The notes beneath the pieces are model-generated. The model ran no database searches. It was not told the origin of the DNA and worked only from the letters and a program-made list of their open reading frames with translations. A stretch of DNA of 64,000 bases, from contig JBEKHB010000013.1 in assembly GCA_050012495.1 (NCBI GenBank), positions 1 through 64,000 on the forward strand. Direction: 5' to 3'. Origin of the DNA: BOG-1155 sp050012495. Lineage in GTDB: Bacteria > Desulfobacterota > Syntrophorhabdia > Syntrophorhabdales > WCHB1-27. Positions 33,748 to 42,792 of this stretch are shown piece after piece; the stretch's first letter is position 1, and every line of letters starts with the position of its first letter. A program made the position numbers and the translations under genes.

Positions 33748-34899
33748 TTAGCCGCAGGGCGCCAGCAAACGCCGGTAGAGAAGAAGGTATTCCCTCGCCA
33801 CTTTTCGGATATCGTACTTTAAAGCCGTCAGTCCGGCATTCTGCCCAAGAGCGTGCCTCAATGAAGGGGAGCAGATCAAGGTCCGCAAAGATTGAGCAAG
33901 CTGTTCTACTGAGCCTGGGTCAACAAGCAACCCGTTTCTGCCTTCTTCTATCACTTCGCTATTACCACCTACCCTTGTTGCAAGGCACGCCAGGCCGGCG
34001 GACTGAGCTTCCAACAAGGCGTTGGAAAGACCTTCTGCAAAAGATGGGAGCACAAAAATGTCGGCCACCTGCAGATAAGGAGTTATTCCTTCAGGAAGAT
34101 CCGTCACAAACCGAACTCGATTGCTTGCCTCTTCAGTTAGCCGCGACAACTCTTGAGGCAAAGATGCTCCGCCAATACTCACTAATAAGGCATGTGGGCA
34201 ATGGGATCGAATGTGTTCCCAAGCCTGCAATAGTACGCCGAGACCCTTCTTTGGGTGAAGCGTACCGGCCCGGAGAACTATGCATGCGTCTTCCGGCAAT
34301 CCAAGGCGCAGACGGTTTTCCCGGCGTACTTGATCCGGCAACAGATCAATCGCTTCTACGCCGTTCGGGATTTCTACGATCCTGTCGGACGGAAGACCGA
34401 TTTCCAATAGCTCCGCCCTAATAGCCCGGCAAATAGCGACGACGGCGTGAGCATGAAAAAGACCTTTCTCTGCCAGTCGCCGCATAGGCCACCGTAGCTC
34501 TTCGCGAACAAGACGCACATCGAACCTGCTGCCGCTGTTTCCAGGTTTAATGACCAGCGGCTTCTGAAACATGCGCGCGGCCATGAAGCATGCGGCGCTA
34601 TGCACGTGGCTGAGAAGATGCACGTGAAGGATATCATAGTCGAATCTGTGCGACGATAGATACAATAGCCAGAATGGCAAATTTGCCTCGATAGGCTTCA
34701 AGACGCGCAATCGGGTTACAGGAATCGAGTTAATAATTTCACTCCTCAAATCTTTCTTCGAGAGCCGAGACGTAAGGACAGTGACCTCCATTCCTAACTC
34801 AATCAAAGCCTCCGACAACTTGAGACATTGTCTTTCTGCCCCACCGACGGTGGGATAGAAGTGTGGGATGGCCATAAGCACTCGATGTCCTCCGCTCAT
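33748..34899 (-). CDS. GT4 glycosyltransferase 4 of the EPS cluster
   Basis: The ATG at 34899 overlaps the stop of the DUF362 gene (ATGA), and the product then starts MSGGHRVLMAIPHFYPTVGG, the correct family start; the longer ORF adds 43 unlikely residues. The 383-residue enzyme has VGGAERQCLKLSEALIELG, DILHVHLLSHVHSAACFMA, VLRAGTLHPKKGLGVLLQAW and SFAEGLSNALLEAQSAGLAC (E-x7-E). GGNSEVIEEGRNGLLVDPG follows. Confidence 0.88.
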   Translation of the reverse strand: MSGGHRVLMAIPHFYPTVGGAERQCLKLSEALIELGMEVTVLTSRLSKKDLRSEIINSIPVTRLRVLKPIEANLPFWLLYLSSHRFDYDILHVHLLSHVHSAACFMAARMFQKPLVIKPGNSGSRFDVRLVREELRWPMRRLAEKGLFHAHAVVAICRAIRAELLEIGLPSDRIVEIPNGVEAIDLLPDQVRRENRLRLGLPEDACIVLRAGTLHPKKGLGVLLQAWEHIRSHCPHALLVSIGGASLPQELSRLTEEASNRVRFVTDLPEGITPYLQVADIFVLPSFAEGLSNALLEAQSAGLACLATRVGGNSEVIEEGRNGLLVDPGSVEQLAQSLRTLICSPSLRHALGQNAGLTALKYDIRKVAREYLLLYRRLLAPCG

Positions 34900-36332
34900 T
34901 GTCCGCCCAATTCGATATGCCCTTCCCATCCTTTCGAAGGGACAAATCGAAAACCCGTCTTCGCCAATGTCTTTAGCTCGGGCCAATAATTTGAGCGCAT
35001 CATAAACTCGCGGTCGTATTCGAGCCAATTATCTTGCATCCCGTTTCGAATGGTTGGGATCAAAAAGGGATCAAACCCCATAAGGTAGGCGCACACGACA
35101 TCAAGCGAGACGGGGTTGTCTCCGGCAACGAGAGCGCCGCACGCACGCGGCGTTGCTTCAAGCGGGCCCTCACCTTCGCCGGCAACTACTGCGTCAACCA
35201 GAGCGAAGTAGTGACGCTGCCGCGTGTTACAACGTAGTTCTCCCTTCGAGGTGGCGTAGAAGACAATTCGATTCAGGTCCAGTATTGTTCTCCATAGAGT
35301 GTCGTTGCCGTACCAGTTGCCCTCGTAATACGGATCGGGAAATGGACGTATTCTTCGACTGCTGCACAACAGGTGCAGCATGAGTGCGTAGCTCTTCCGA
35401 ACGGCATAGTGAGGACTCGCCTCTTTTCGATCCAGCATTATGGTCATTATTCGCTTCCGTAGGGAGGGGGCCGGATACTGGTCTCCGCCTTCTTTTGCGG
35501 AGCCGTTTGTATGGTGAGGCAGCCAATCTTTGGAACCGTTAATGCCGACCATATTCTTCAATGCTGCAGTTATACCTGCTTTGCGATGAGTCTTTAGCTT
35601 CGGCAGATTGATTACGCAATTTGCCTGCAATACGGGCTTGGCTATGAGATACTCATGAACCGCCTCATTGTGATGAAGCGTCATGAGTTCCGGGACGTAA
35701 TTCGTGACCCTGAACCGTTTGATTCGCTGCCCTACCTCGCTAAAATGGCTGTAGCCATCTAAACGTACAACAGCGTGTCCGTGTGTGCCCGCGACCGGCT
35801 CACGCATCTCGATTACGCCTTGTTGATCTTTTCTGGAGCGCTCGCGCCGGAAGTCGCACAATTCGATTTCCAATCCGGATTCGGTTCGAGAGAATTCCAC
35901 TACCCGGTCAAGATGCGTCCCCCTGATTATAGCGTCAAAATCGGCTGTTTGCAGCGGGGAGTCGCCGATAACGATTCTTCCGCTGCCTTTCAACGCTAAG
36001 ACCACATAATCAAGTACGGCCCTGATCACTGAGGCGTGTGTTACCATAGCCTGTAAACCGTTATCGTGAGCTCTGTCGTGGACAAGATTAGGTTTCAACG
36101 CAACCATGTCGCCCGGCTTAATATATTTTTCTAAAGGATTCCATTGAGGAGTATTCCTATTGTTCTCATCCAATCGCAGTAATGAGAGCGTCTCGCGTAC
36201 GGCCGGGTATATCTGATTGCCCGGGCAATTAAAACCTCGCCCACGGTACGGATATTCAGGATAGTCTTCGGGCGGATGAAAAGAAGCATCTGTCGGATAA
36301 AGAAGGCGGGTGTCTCTAAAGACTGCTATCAT
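34896..36332 (-). CDS. DUF362 protein, copy 1
   Basis: The 478-residue protein contains the DUF362 core: KPGDMVALKPNLVHDRAHDN, THASVIRAVLDYVVLALKGS, RIVIGDSPLQTADFDAIIRG, CVINLPKLKTHRKAGITAAL, KNMVGINGSKDWLPHH and ALVDAVVAGEGEGPLE. No ferredoxin cysteine cluster is present. The function of the family in glycan clusters is unknown. It starts 17 bases inside the CapK-like gene at 36316 and is paired with it. A paralogous pair lies at 41332-44121. Confidence 0.87.
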   Translation of the reverse strand: MIAVFRDTRLLYPTDASFHPPEDYPEYPYRGRGFNCPGNQIYPAVRETLSLLRLDENNRNTPQWNPLEKYIKPGDMVALKPNLVHDRAHDNGLQAMVTHASVIRAVLDYVVLALKGSGRIVIGDSPLQTADFDAIIRGTHLDRVVEFSRTESGLEIELCDFRRERSRKDQQGVIEMREPVAGTHGHAVVRLDGYSHFSEVGQRIKRFRVTNYVPELMTLHHNEAVHEYLIAKPVLQANCVINLPKLKTHRKAGITAALKNMVGINGSKDWLPHHTNGSAKEGGDQYPAPSLRKRIMTIMLDRKEASPHYAVRKSYALMLHLLCSSRRIRPFPDPYYEGNWYGNDTLWRTILDLNRIVFYATSKGELRCNTRQRHYFALVDAVVAGEGEGPLEATPRACGALVAGDNPVSLDVVCAYLMGFDPFLIPTIRNGMQDNWLEYDREFMMRSNYWPELKTLAKTGFRFVPSKGWEGHIELGGQ

Positions 36333-37704
36333 TAAAGGTATCGATCTCTGAAGGCGGAAAGAGTTCGTGAGGGATCAAGGAAATGGTAAACCGATGTTTC
36401 CCGGAAGAGGACGCAGCAATGCTGTCGGGGAACTCAAAGTCGAGACTAAAATGAGGAGAGCCGTATCGAAACACCAGGTCTCTCACCTTGTTTAGCTCGT
36501 CTTCCCCAAAAGCGGGACTTCGAACGATGCTAATAACTATCCTTTTTCGATCATGCTGTACGACCTGAAATTGCCTCACACCTTTAACGCCGTAAAATAG
36601 GTGAGTAAAAAACTCACCATGCAGCAGGCGCCCTTCAGGCGAGACGATCACATCTGATGATCGGCCTTTCACTTGAGTTATCTTGGGCAATGATCGACCG
36701 CACGCACATTGTGTGGGGTTGCCGGCCACTCCAAGGTCACCGGTGTCGTAGCGAATAAATGGAAAGGCAGAATTTGTCAGATTTGTTACTATGATTCGAC
36801 CCGTTTCCCCGGGCTCCGCACGCTGTCCGTCCTCCCGGATGATTTCCACAAAATTCGTTTCGCCCAGGATGTGCAGTCCATCGTGCGCCTCGCATTCCTG
36901 GGCGACATTTCCGACTTCTCTACACCCGTAGCGGTCGAAAACGGGGGCGTGAAAAACGGATTCAAGCTGCCTTCGTTGGGCAAGGGTCAAGGTTTCTGCG
37001 GAAGACTGAATGGCGATCGGGTCCAATCGCAAGCCCCTGTCGGATAGATACTGAGACAGGAGAATGAGCGATGAGACGTATCCGACAATGAACTTGGGGC
37101 GAAAAGCAGAGAGCACCTTTGCAACAGACGCCAATTTGGACCAATCGAGGCCGAAGGTGTTTATCCATACACAATTCAGTTCGATTCTCCTCCTGAGGTC
37201 CTCCCATCTACCGCCCGGAGCATCGTAGTCACTCCCCCACAGGAATGCCCAGCGCATGCCGGGCTTATGCCCGCACATATCATAGGTGAGTAATTTGTCG
37301 GCGGCATTTGCGACCAGGTAGTGACGATCCTGATAGAAGCTTAACAAGTGCCCGGTAGAACCGCCTGTGTGGTTCAGCCGCAACTCCGCCCTGTTCGATC
37401 CGGTCGCCAGTAGCCGATCAGAAGCCGTCTGGACATCCTGCTTTCTCAAAACAGGGATATGGAGGAACGCATTTACACCGGAAATAGCGCGGGGGTCAAC
37501 CCCGGCCTGATCAAAACGCAGGCGATAGTAAGGCACGCATTCGTAAGAAAAGATGGCCATATCCCGTGCCTTTTGAAAACTCGATGCCTCTATTCGCTCC
37601 GAAGGCCAGAACTGGCTTCTCTCTACGTGGCGCAATCGACGAAACAGCTCGCGAGAACGGCATAACGCGTAGTTGTAATAAAGACGGGCGGTCAGGCTGT
37701 ACAT
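36316..37704 (-). CDS. CapK/PaaK-like adenylate-forming protein, copy 1
   Basis: The 462-residue protein has the adenylation signature RLNHTGGSTGHLLSFYQDRH, then VFDRYGCREVGNVAQECEA, FIRYDTGDLG with CACGRSLPKI, and the mobile C-terminal part VKGRSSDVIVSPEGRLLHGE. It belongs to the phenylacetate-CoA-ligase-like proteins found in capsule clusters (CapK), thought to activate a carboxylic acid for transfer to a sugar. It overlaps the DUF362 gene. The acid it activates is not known. Confidence 0.87.
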   Translation of the reverse strand: MYSLTARLYYNYALCRSRELFRRLRHVERSQFWPSERIEASSFQKARDMAIFSYECVPYYRLRFDQAGVDPRAISGVNAFLHIPVLRKQDVQTASDRLLATGSNRAELRLNHTGGSTGHLLSFYQDRHYLVANAADKLLTYDMCGHKPGMRWAFLWGSDYDAPGGRWEDLRRRIELNCVWINTFGLDWSKLASVAKVLSAFRPKFIVGYVSSLILLSQYLSDRGLRLDPIAIQSSAETLTLAQRRQLESVFHAPVFDRYGCREVGNVAQECEAHDGLHILGETNFVEIIREDGQRAEPGETGRIIVTNLTNSAFPFIRYDTGDLGVAGNPTQCACGRSLPKITQVKGRSSDVIVSPEGRLLHGEFFTHLFYGVKGVRQFQVVQHDRKRIVISIVRSPAFGEDELNKVRDLVFRYGSPHFSLDFEFPDSIAASSSGKHRFTISLIPHELFPPSEIDTFNDSSL

Positions 37705-37759
37705 ATGACGGTTTGTCGTAGTGGGGCCGGAACTTCCGGGCTTCCCGGATACCGAAGGC

Positions 37760-39250
37760 TCACACGCGCGCTACCCTTTTTAAGGGTTGTATCATTACAC
37801 CCGGCACAATCAGACTCAGCTTCTCCCAATCATCAACACTGAGCCTGGGGCCGATGGCTGCCACAAATGCATACAAGGCGAGCATGCAATATAAAGGGAG
37901 AATCCACATCCTGAAATAGACGAGCTGACCGGCGATGAGAATGGTACAAAAGATGAGGAGCGGAACTGCTAACGTCCGAATGAGGCTCCAATCAAGCCGA
38001 ATGTTAAGGCGTCGTGGAGTGAGGCATACCGCTGTTATCGTGCCGACGGCGAAAGCTATGATCTGTCCGTACGCTATACCATGCCGGCCCATTAAATACA
38101 GAAATACCGGGGAGCATAGGTAATTTACAAAGCCGATAACGCCGTCCAGCAGAAGTGTCGCCCAAGGGGGACGAAGGGCAAACACATACATGCCCCATAG
38201 GCCATACGAGGCGTAGCCTATTTGAGCGACACAGAGCAGCACTACGAGCGGCCACTCCCCCGCGTATTTCGCACCTCCATATAAACGGATCAGCCAAGGG
38301 CTTCCTGAAGCCAGCATTATAGAAAGCGTGGCCACAATGAAGAGAGTGTACCTCATCGCCTTTTGCGCAAATTCGCGCAACCTCTCGGTGGGATCCGCCC
38401 GCATACTTAGTACCCGAACGAGAATAGGATTCTGCAAAGATTCTATAGACATATTTATCAATCCGGCGAAGCGTCGGGCGACGCTGTAGGCAGCGAGTGC
38501 ACCAGGGTTGAGCATGATGCCGATTATCGTCTGGTCGAATTGCATGAACCCATATCGGAGAAATGATCGAATATAAAAAGGAAACCCATATCGGAAGACT
38601 TGCGGAAATGATGCCACACCGCTATTATTAAGAATAAGTCCTCGATTTGGCCATAGAATTCCGAATAGAGGAATCACTTTACTTGCGACAATGCCATAAA
38701 GGTAGCCTGGAAAGCCAAAGAAGACAAAGCCAATGACTCCTAACACCAATTGCGACAAACCGTCAATAAAGTTCCAAAAAGACAGGAGAGTAAATTGTTC
38801 GTTGATCTGCGCCAAATATTTTCCAAAAGTGAACCAGGTGGATGCTAACGCGCCCGGGATCAATATCCTTATGCATACGCTATAGTCTGTTGTCTTCAGA
38901 AAAAGCCGGGACACCCGGGGAGCACACCAAAAAAGAAGCAGGCCAAAGACTACCAGGACCATCGATTGATAGAGCAAAGAGCACTTTATAAGCGCTAAGG
39001 CCTCATTATCTTTGCGGTTTGCCTTGAGCCTGGACGGCACTTGCTGAACCGCAACGGTGAGCAGACCGAGGTCCGACAAACTGCAAAAGGTAGCTATTAT
39101 GTCAAATACAGCGACAACAGCGATTTCTGTTGTCGAAAGCACTCTCAACATATAAGCCTGGACCAAAAACCCAACAGGCAGCAAGAGCATTCGACTTGAA
39201 AGGATAGCGGAAGTACTGGTTGCCACGCTTGTGCTATTCGAGGAAATCAT
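37760..39250 (-). CDS. Wzx-type polysaccharide flippase
   Basis: The 496-residue protein has 12-14 membrane segments and belongs to the MATE/MVF-like RfbX group. Recognisable parts are SSRMLLLPVGFLVQAYMLRV near the start, FPFYIRSFLRYGFMQFDQTI around the middle (the family's FDQ/iG pattern), LAAYSVARRFAGLINMSIES and HGIAYGQIIAFAVGTITAVC. It carries lipid-linked repeat units across the inner membrane. It overlaps the GT4 gene at 39234 by 17 bases. Confidence 0.88.
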   Translation of the reverse strand: MISSNSTSVATSTSAILSSRMLLLPVGFLVQAYMLRVLSTTEIAVVAVFDIIATFCSLSDLGLLTVAVQQVPSRLKANRKDNEALALIKCSLLYQSMVLVVFGLLLFWCAPRVSRLFLKTTDYSVCIRILIPGALASTWFTFGKYLAQINEQFTLLSFWNFIDGLSQLVLGVIGFVFFGFPGYLYGIVASKVIPLFGILWPNRGLILNNSGVASFPQVFRYGFPFYIRSFLRYGFMQFDQTIIGIMLNPGALAAYSVARRFAGLINMSIESLQNPILVRVLSMRADPTERLREFAQKAMRYTLFIVATLSIMLASGSPWLIRLYGGAKYAGEWPLVVLLCVAQIGYASYGLWGMYVFALRPPWATLLLDGVIGFVNYLCSPVFLYLMGRHGIAYGQIIAFAVGTITAVCLTPRRLNIRLDWSLIRTLAVPLLIFCTILIAGQLVYFRMWILPLYCMLALYAFVAAIGPRLSVDDWEKLSLIVPGVMIQPLKRVARV

Positions 39251-40421
39251 GGTCCTTCGGGAACCTCCCTCCCTGTCCCCTTTTTAACAGCTTTGTATAA
39301 AGATCAAGCAGCGTAATCGCGCTAGTGCTCCAACTGCAGTTTCCCGCAACGTAATGCCGGTTAACGCGGCCGAAGGCCGTGCGCATTGCAGCATCGGTAG
39401 AGAGCAGTGATAGCGAGTCGACAAGATTCTCTTCTTGACCATTGTCTATCAGTATTCCGTTAACACCATTTACTATCAGCTCAGGTATGCCGCCTACGGC
39501 CGTAGCAACCACGGGCAGCCCGCTTGCCATCGCTTCAAGAATTACGTTTGGAAAATTATCATAGTTCGAAGTAAGGGCGAATATATCCGAATTTCTGTAG
39601 TAATGCGCCAGTCGCTCCCCCGTCACATCACCCAGGAACAGTACCCGGCTAGAGACTCCTATCCGGTCGCATGCCTGCCGGAGTCCATTCTTCTCGATAC
39701 CTTCGCCAATAACTGCGAGCCATAGATTAGCTCCTCGTTTAACCGCTTTTGCAAAGCCATTGATCAAGAAAGACACGTTTTTGATGGGTATGAGACGTCC
39801 GACATACAGAACGACTACGGCATCCTCGGGTATATCGAAAGTAGCGTGCTTCTGCTTCACCTGGCTCGGCCGAAAAAGATCGGTGTCAACTCCTATCGGT
39901 ACTTTGTAGCTACCGGGATCAAATAACCTCGCGTTTTCGAGGGCCGCTCCGTTAGCGATATTCGCCGAATACTTACCCAGCCAGGCCCCTAGCATGGGGC
40001 CGGGGGGGCCAGGCCAACGCACCAAGGCAGGTTTTTGCAGGACCCTTTCTATCCAGTGAGCCAAGCGAGGCAGTCCGCAAAGCTGGTATATGTCAGCATG
40101 TCTCAGATCATTTGCCAAAAGGCATTTGAGGGCTGCCAACTCGAATAGAAGCATGTCAACGCGTGCTCCTCGACCGGCTATGACCCTCGCCCAACGACGG
40201 TTCATATGCTCGCCCCAATACATCAGCCACCGAAGATAGGGGGTTCTCACATATGTTGTAGGAAACTGATCGATAGGCCAATCGATCCCGCGCCAGCGCC
40301 GACCGACTAGAAGTCCTATACTTACGCCTGCGGAAGACAAGGCTCTTGCAAAATTGAGGTCAACATTCTCCCCTCCGCCTCTAGCAATGGCGAGCATGCG
40401 ATTCACGATTATAACTCTCAT
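39234..40421 (-). CDS. GT4 glycosyltransferase 5 of the EPS cluster
   Basis: The 395-residue protein starts MRVIIVNRMLAIARGGGENV. The donor half contains VVVLYVGRLIPIKNVSFLIN, LWLAVIGEGIEKNGLRQACD and TSNYDNFPNVILEAMASGLP (the first Glu of E-x7-E is replaced by an aromatic/Asp context, the second kept), then GGIPELIVNGVNGILIDNGQ. It follows the deacetylase-like gene by 56 bases and overlaps Wzx. Confidence 0.87.
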   Translation of the reverse strand: MRVIIVNRMLAIARGGGENVDLNFARALSSAGVSIGLLVGRRWRGIDWPIDQFPTTYVRTPYLRWLMYWGEHMNRRWARVIAGRGARVDMLLFELAALKCLLANDLRHADIYQLCGLPRLAHWIERVLQKPALVRWPGPPGPMLGAWLGKYSANIANGAALENARLFDPGSYKVPIGVDTDLFRPSQVKQKHATFDIPEDAVVVLYVGRLIPIKNVSFLINGFAKAVKRGANLWLAVIGEGIEKNGLRQACDRIGVSSRVLFLGDVTGERLAHYYRNSDIFALTSNYDNFPNVILEAMASGLPVVATAVGGIPELIVNGVNGILIDNGQEENLVDSLSLLSTDAAMRTAFGRVNRHYVAGNCSWSTSAITLLDLYTKLLKRGQGGRFPKDHDFLE

Positions 40422-40477
40422 ATCGATCTTTCCCCGATTTTAAAGGACACACAGAAAGAACGTCTATTAAGGGGTTG

Positions 40478-41305
40478 TTATTTCTGAAAAAGTCTATTTA
40501 CCGTGGAAAACGTAGCCTGCGCATGATTTGCACGCGAAATCAAATCTGCTAATAGATCTCGCAGGCACGCTCCTTGTTCCTCGTGATAGCTGCTTAGCTC
40601 CCAATAATGTGTCGCTACGACAAAAATGCCGTTTTTCCGCTGGCACTCGTGAAGGTCAGAGGTCAAATCGGACCAACTACAGACGGGCGTCAGTGGATGG
40701 CTGCATATTTGGCTGTGGCCATAATACTTTCTTATACCGAAAGGATACTGCCAGTTTATCCTGTTTGCTATAATGCACGCAAGGTTACAAGGGTGTGCCC
40801 GCAGGATGACCCGCATACCAACTGCACCGACCAAGTGTAGTCCCACTTTCACCAAAGCGCGTATTCCCTTTACAGAGATTGCATTGCTTGGTGGGACAAC
40901 GCCATAAACCGGTTCGCCGAACAGCCGTTCGATTAAAAGCCGCCCCGCACGCAGCTTCTTCTCGATCTCTTGCAAATAAAGAAACTCAGGAATCCAAAAC
41001 GCGGGGTGGTAAGGTACGGGCTTGACGACTTTGTAAAGATGACTGTAGCCGTGTAGTAGTATTGCGAATGATTTCGTCTTGATCTGTTGCCTAATATAGG
41101 AAATCAGCGCTTGGTTCTCTTCAATGGAGATAGGGTAGTTCTCTTGGTAAAATCTCTGAGGATCTCCTCTGTAATGTGAGGGAACATCATAAGGAATGAC
41201 AGCGAGAGATAAAGGCACTTTTCCCCATAAGACGCCGTAAGCTGCCTCCAAGTCCTCAGGCTTTGTGAAATAACTCGTATCGTCATCTCGTAGTATGAAT
41301 ATCAT
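40478..41305 (-). CDS. polysaccharide-deacetylase-like (DUF2334-type) protein
   Basis: The 275-residue product begins MIFILRDDDTSYFTKPEDLE. RDDD is the metal-binding start of the NodB/DUF2334 group, and ILLHGYSHLYKVV supplies the H-x3-H pair. VVPPSNAISVKG and FVVATHYWELSSYHEEQG provide the later blocks. Such proteins remove acetyl groups from sugars or act as relatives without that activity. No signal peptide is visible, so it probably acts on lipid-linked intermediates inside the cell. It lies 26 bases after the second DUF362 gene. Confidence 0.8.
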   Translation of the reverse strand: MIFILRDDDTSYFTKPEDLEAAYGVLWGKVPLSLAVIPYDVPSHYRGDPQRFYQENYPISIEENQALISYIRQQIKTKSFAILLHGYSHLYKVVKPVPYHPAFWIPEFLYLQEIEKKLRAGRLLIERLFGEPVYGVVPPSNAISVKGIRALVKVGLHLVGAVGMRVILRAHPCNLACIIANRINWQYPFGIRKYYGHSQICSHPLTPVCSWSDLTSDLHECQRKNGIFVVATHYWELSSYHEEQGACLRDLLADLISRANHAQATFSTVNRLFQK

Positions 41306-41331
41306 CGATGGCGGACTCTTGCTTATCTTAA

Positions 41332-42774
41332 TTAGGCTATTTCGGTCTGCTGTTGCCAGCCAAGGGGCAATACGAACTTCAGTGAAGGAAGTTCCGGCAG
41401 CAAAAATTCTTTGTACTCTCCGTTGGATAGACTCTTCAGCCGTATTCCGTCAAAATCATCAATGAGTGTCAGGGGCCATCGGCGCAAACCGGTTGCCTTC
41501 ACGATAGAGGGGATTCTTCTGATGTCAATTCCGATGAGCTTGGCTATAGTAGCATCGGTGGCGACTAAATCGGCGCCGGCAATTATCACACCGGCATTCC
41601 TTGAGGTCGGTGCAAGAGGACCGTCTCCTTCGCCCGCCACAATTCCATCGACAATGGTCAGGATTTCCCGTTGCCGACTATTCGACATACTGGAATGACT
41701 TCTGTCATAATATTGAAGAATACGCGTTACGTCAAGTATCGTCCGCCATAACGTGTCGTTTCCCTCCCAGGAACCATCAATCACCTCTCGATCGAAAGGT
41801 GAAAGCGCGGATCTGCTTAGGGATACGCCTAAATGCGAGAGAAATCCAATTATTCTGAATCGCTGAGATAAATCTCCGAAAAGTATATCGATGAGCTCGC
41901 CATGCAGCGCCTTTAGCAATGACTTCCGGGAGTATTCGTCCCCACCGGCTTGAGGGTAGCCTTTTGTATGGTGCGGCAGAAACTCCTTTCGACCAACTGT
42001 TCCGATGAAGTTCTTGAGAGCGCCGGTAACTCCTGATTTCTTATGCGTTTTGAGCTTGGGAAGGCTAATAATTACATCGGCATCGAGGGCCGTATTACAG
42101 ATTAAATACTCATGCTTGCCCGCGCCATGATGGCTCTTCATGTCCTTAGGGTTATAAGAGGCGACACGATACCGGTCGGCCAGGTAGTCACGACTTGAAT
42201 GGAAGCTATCCGTTCCCAAATCTACTAACGTATAGCCTGTAGGGTCCCCGGATGGCCTTGGATGTTGTACTCTGAGGCGGAAGTCCCGTATGTTGACATT
42301 GAATCCCTTATTCCGGTAATCACCGACGAGAGAATCGAGACGCGTATGCCATAGGAGCTTAGACAAATCGCAGCTTTGCAGGGGAGCGTCTCCGATTGTG
42401 ACTTCTCCTGACCGCCCCAATGCTTTAAGAACATAGTCGAGCACAGCTTTGATTACTGACGGGTGCGTATACATGCAGAGAATATTCTGCGCGCCTGACA
42501 AGTTATACTCCCGGACCCAATTGGGCTTTAGCAACACCTTCATACCGGGTTTGATTATTTCACTTAACGGATTCCATTGTGGTGTCCCATATCTTTGTGA
42601 GTCAAGGCCTAGCAAGGCGAGGGCAAGGCCGATCATTTCGCAGACATGCTGTGGCTGGTTTGAGTTCGTCGATCGTTCAGAGTCACGAGACGTTTTCGCA
42701 GGAGCATAATCAATTGTCGGGTACGCAGAATTCTCATTGTGTATCACCACCACTGGTTGTTGCCGTTCGTCCAT
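41332..42774 (-). CDS. DUF362 protein, copy 2
   Basis: The 480-residue protein shares the full plan of copy 1: IKPGMKVLLKPNWVREYNLS, THPSVIKAVLDYVLKALGRS, VTIGDAPLQSCDLSKLLWHT, VIISLPKLKTHKKSGVTGAL, KNFIGTVGRKEFLPHHTKGY and IVDGIVAGEGDGPLAPTSRN. Both have the tryptophan-rich GNDTLWRTILD. The two copies are clearly paralogues but differ along their whole length, so the duplication is old or they came separately. It is followed by the deacetylase-like gene and preceded, 18 bases away, by the second CapK-like gene. Confidence 0.87.
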   Translation of the reverse strand: MDERQQPVVVIHNENSAYPTIDYAPAKTSRDSERSTNSNQPQHVCEMIGLALALLGLDSQRYGTPQWNPLSEIIKPGMKVLLKPNWVREYNLSGAQNILCMYTHPSVIKAVLDYVLKALGRSGEVTIGDAPLQSCDLSKLLWHTRLDSLVGDYRNKGFNVNIRDFRLRVQHPRPSGDPTGYTLVDLGTDSFHSSRDYLADRYRVASYNPKDMKSHHGAGKHEYLICNTALDADVIISLPKLKTHKKSGVTGALKNFIGTVGRKEFLPHHTKGYPQAGGDEYSRKSLLKALHGELIDILFGDLSQRFRIIGFLSHLGVSLSRSALSPFDREVIDGSWEGNDTLWRTILDVTRILQYYDRSHSSMSNSRQREILTIVDGIVAGEGDGPLAPTSRNAGVIIAGADLVATDATIAKLIGIDIRRIPSIVKATGLRRWPLTLIDDFDGIRLKSLSNGEYKEFLLPELPSLKFVLPLGWQQQTEIA

Positions 42775-42792
42775 TGTGATAAGGCCAATCGC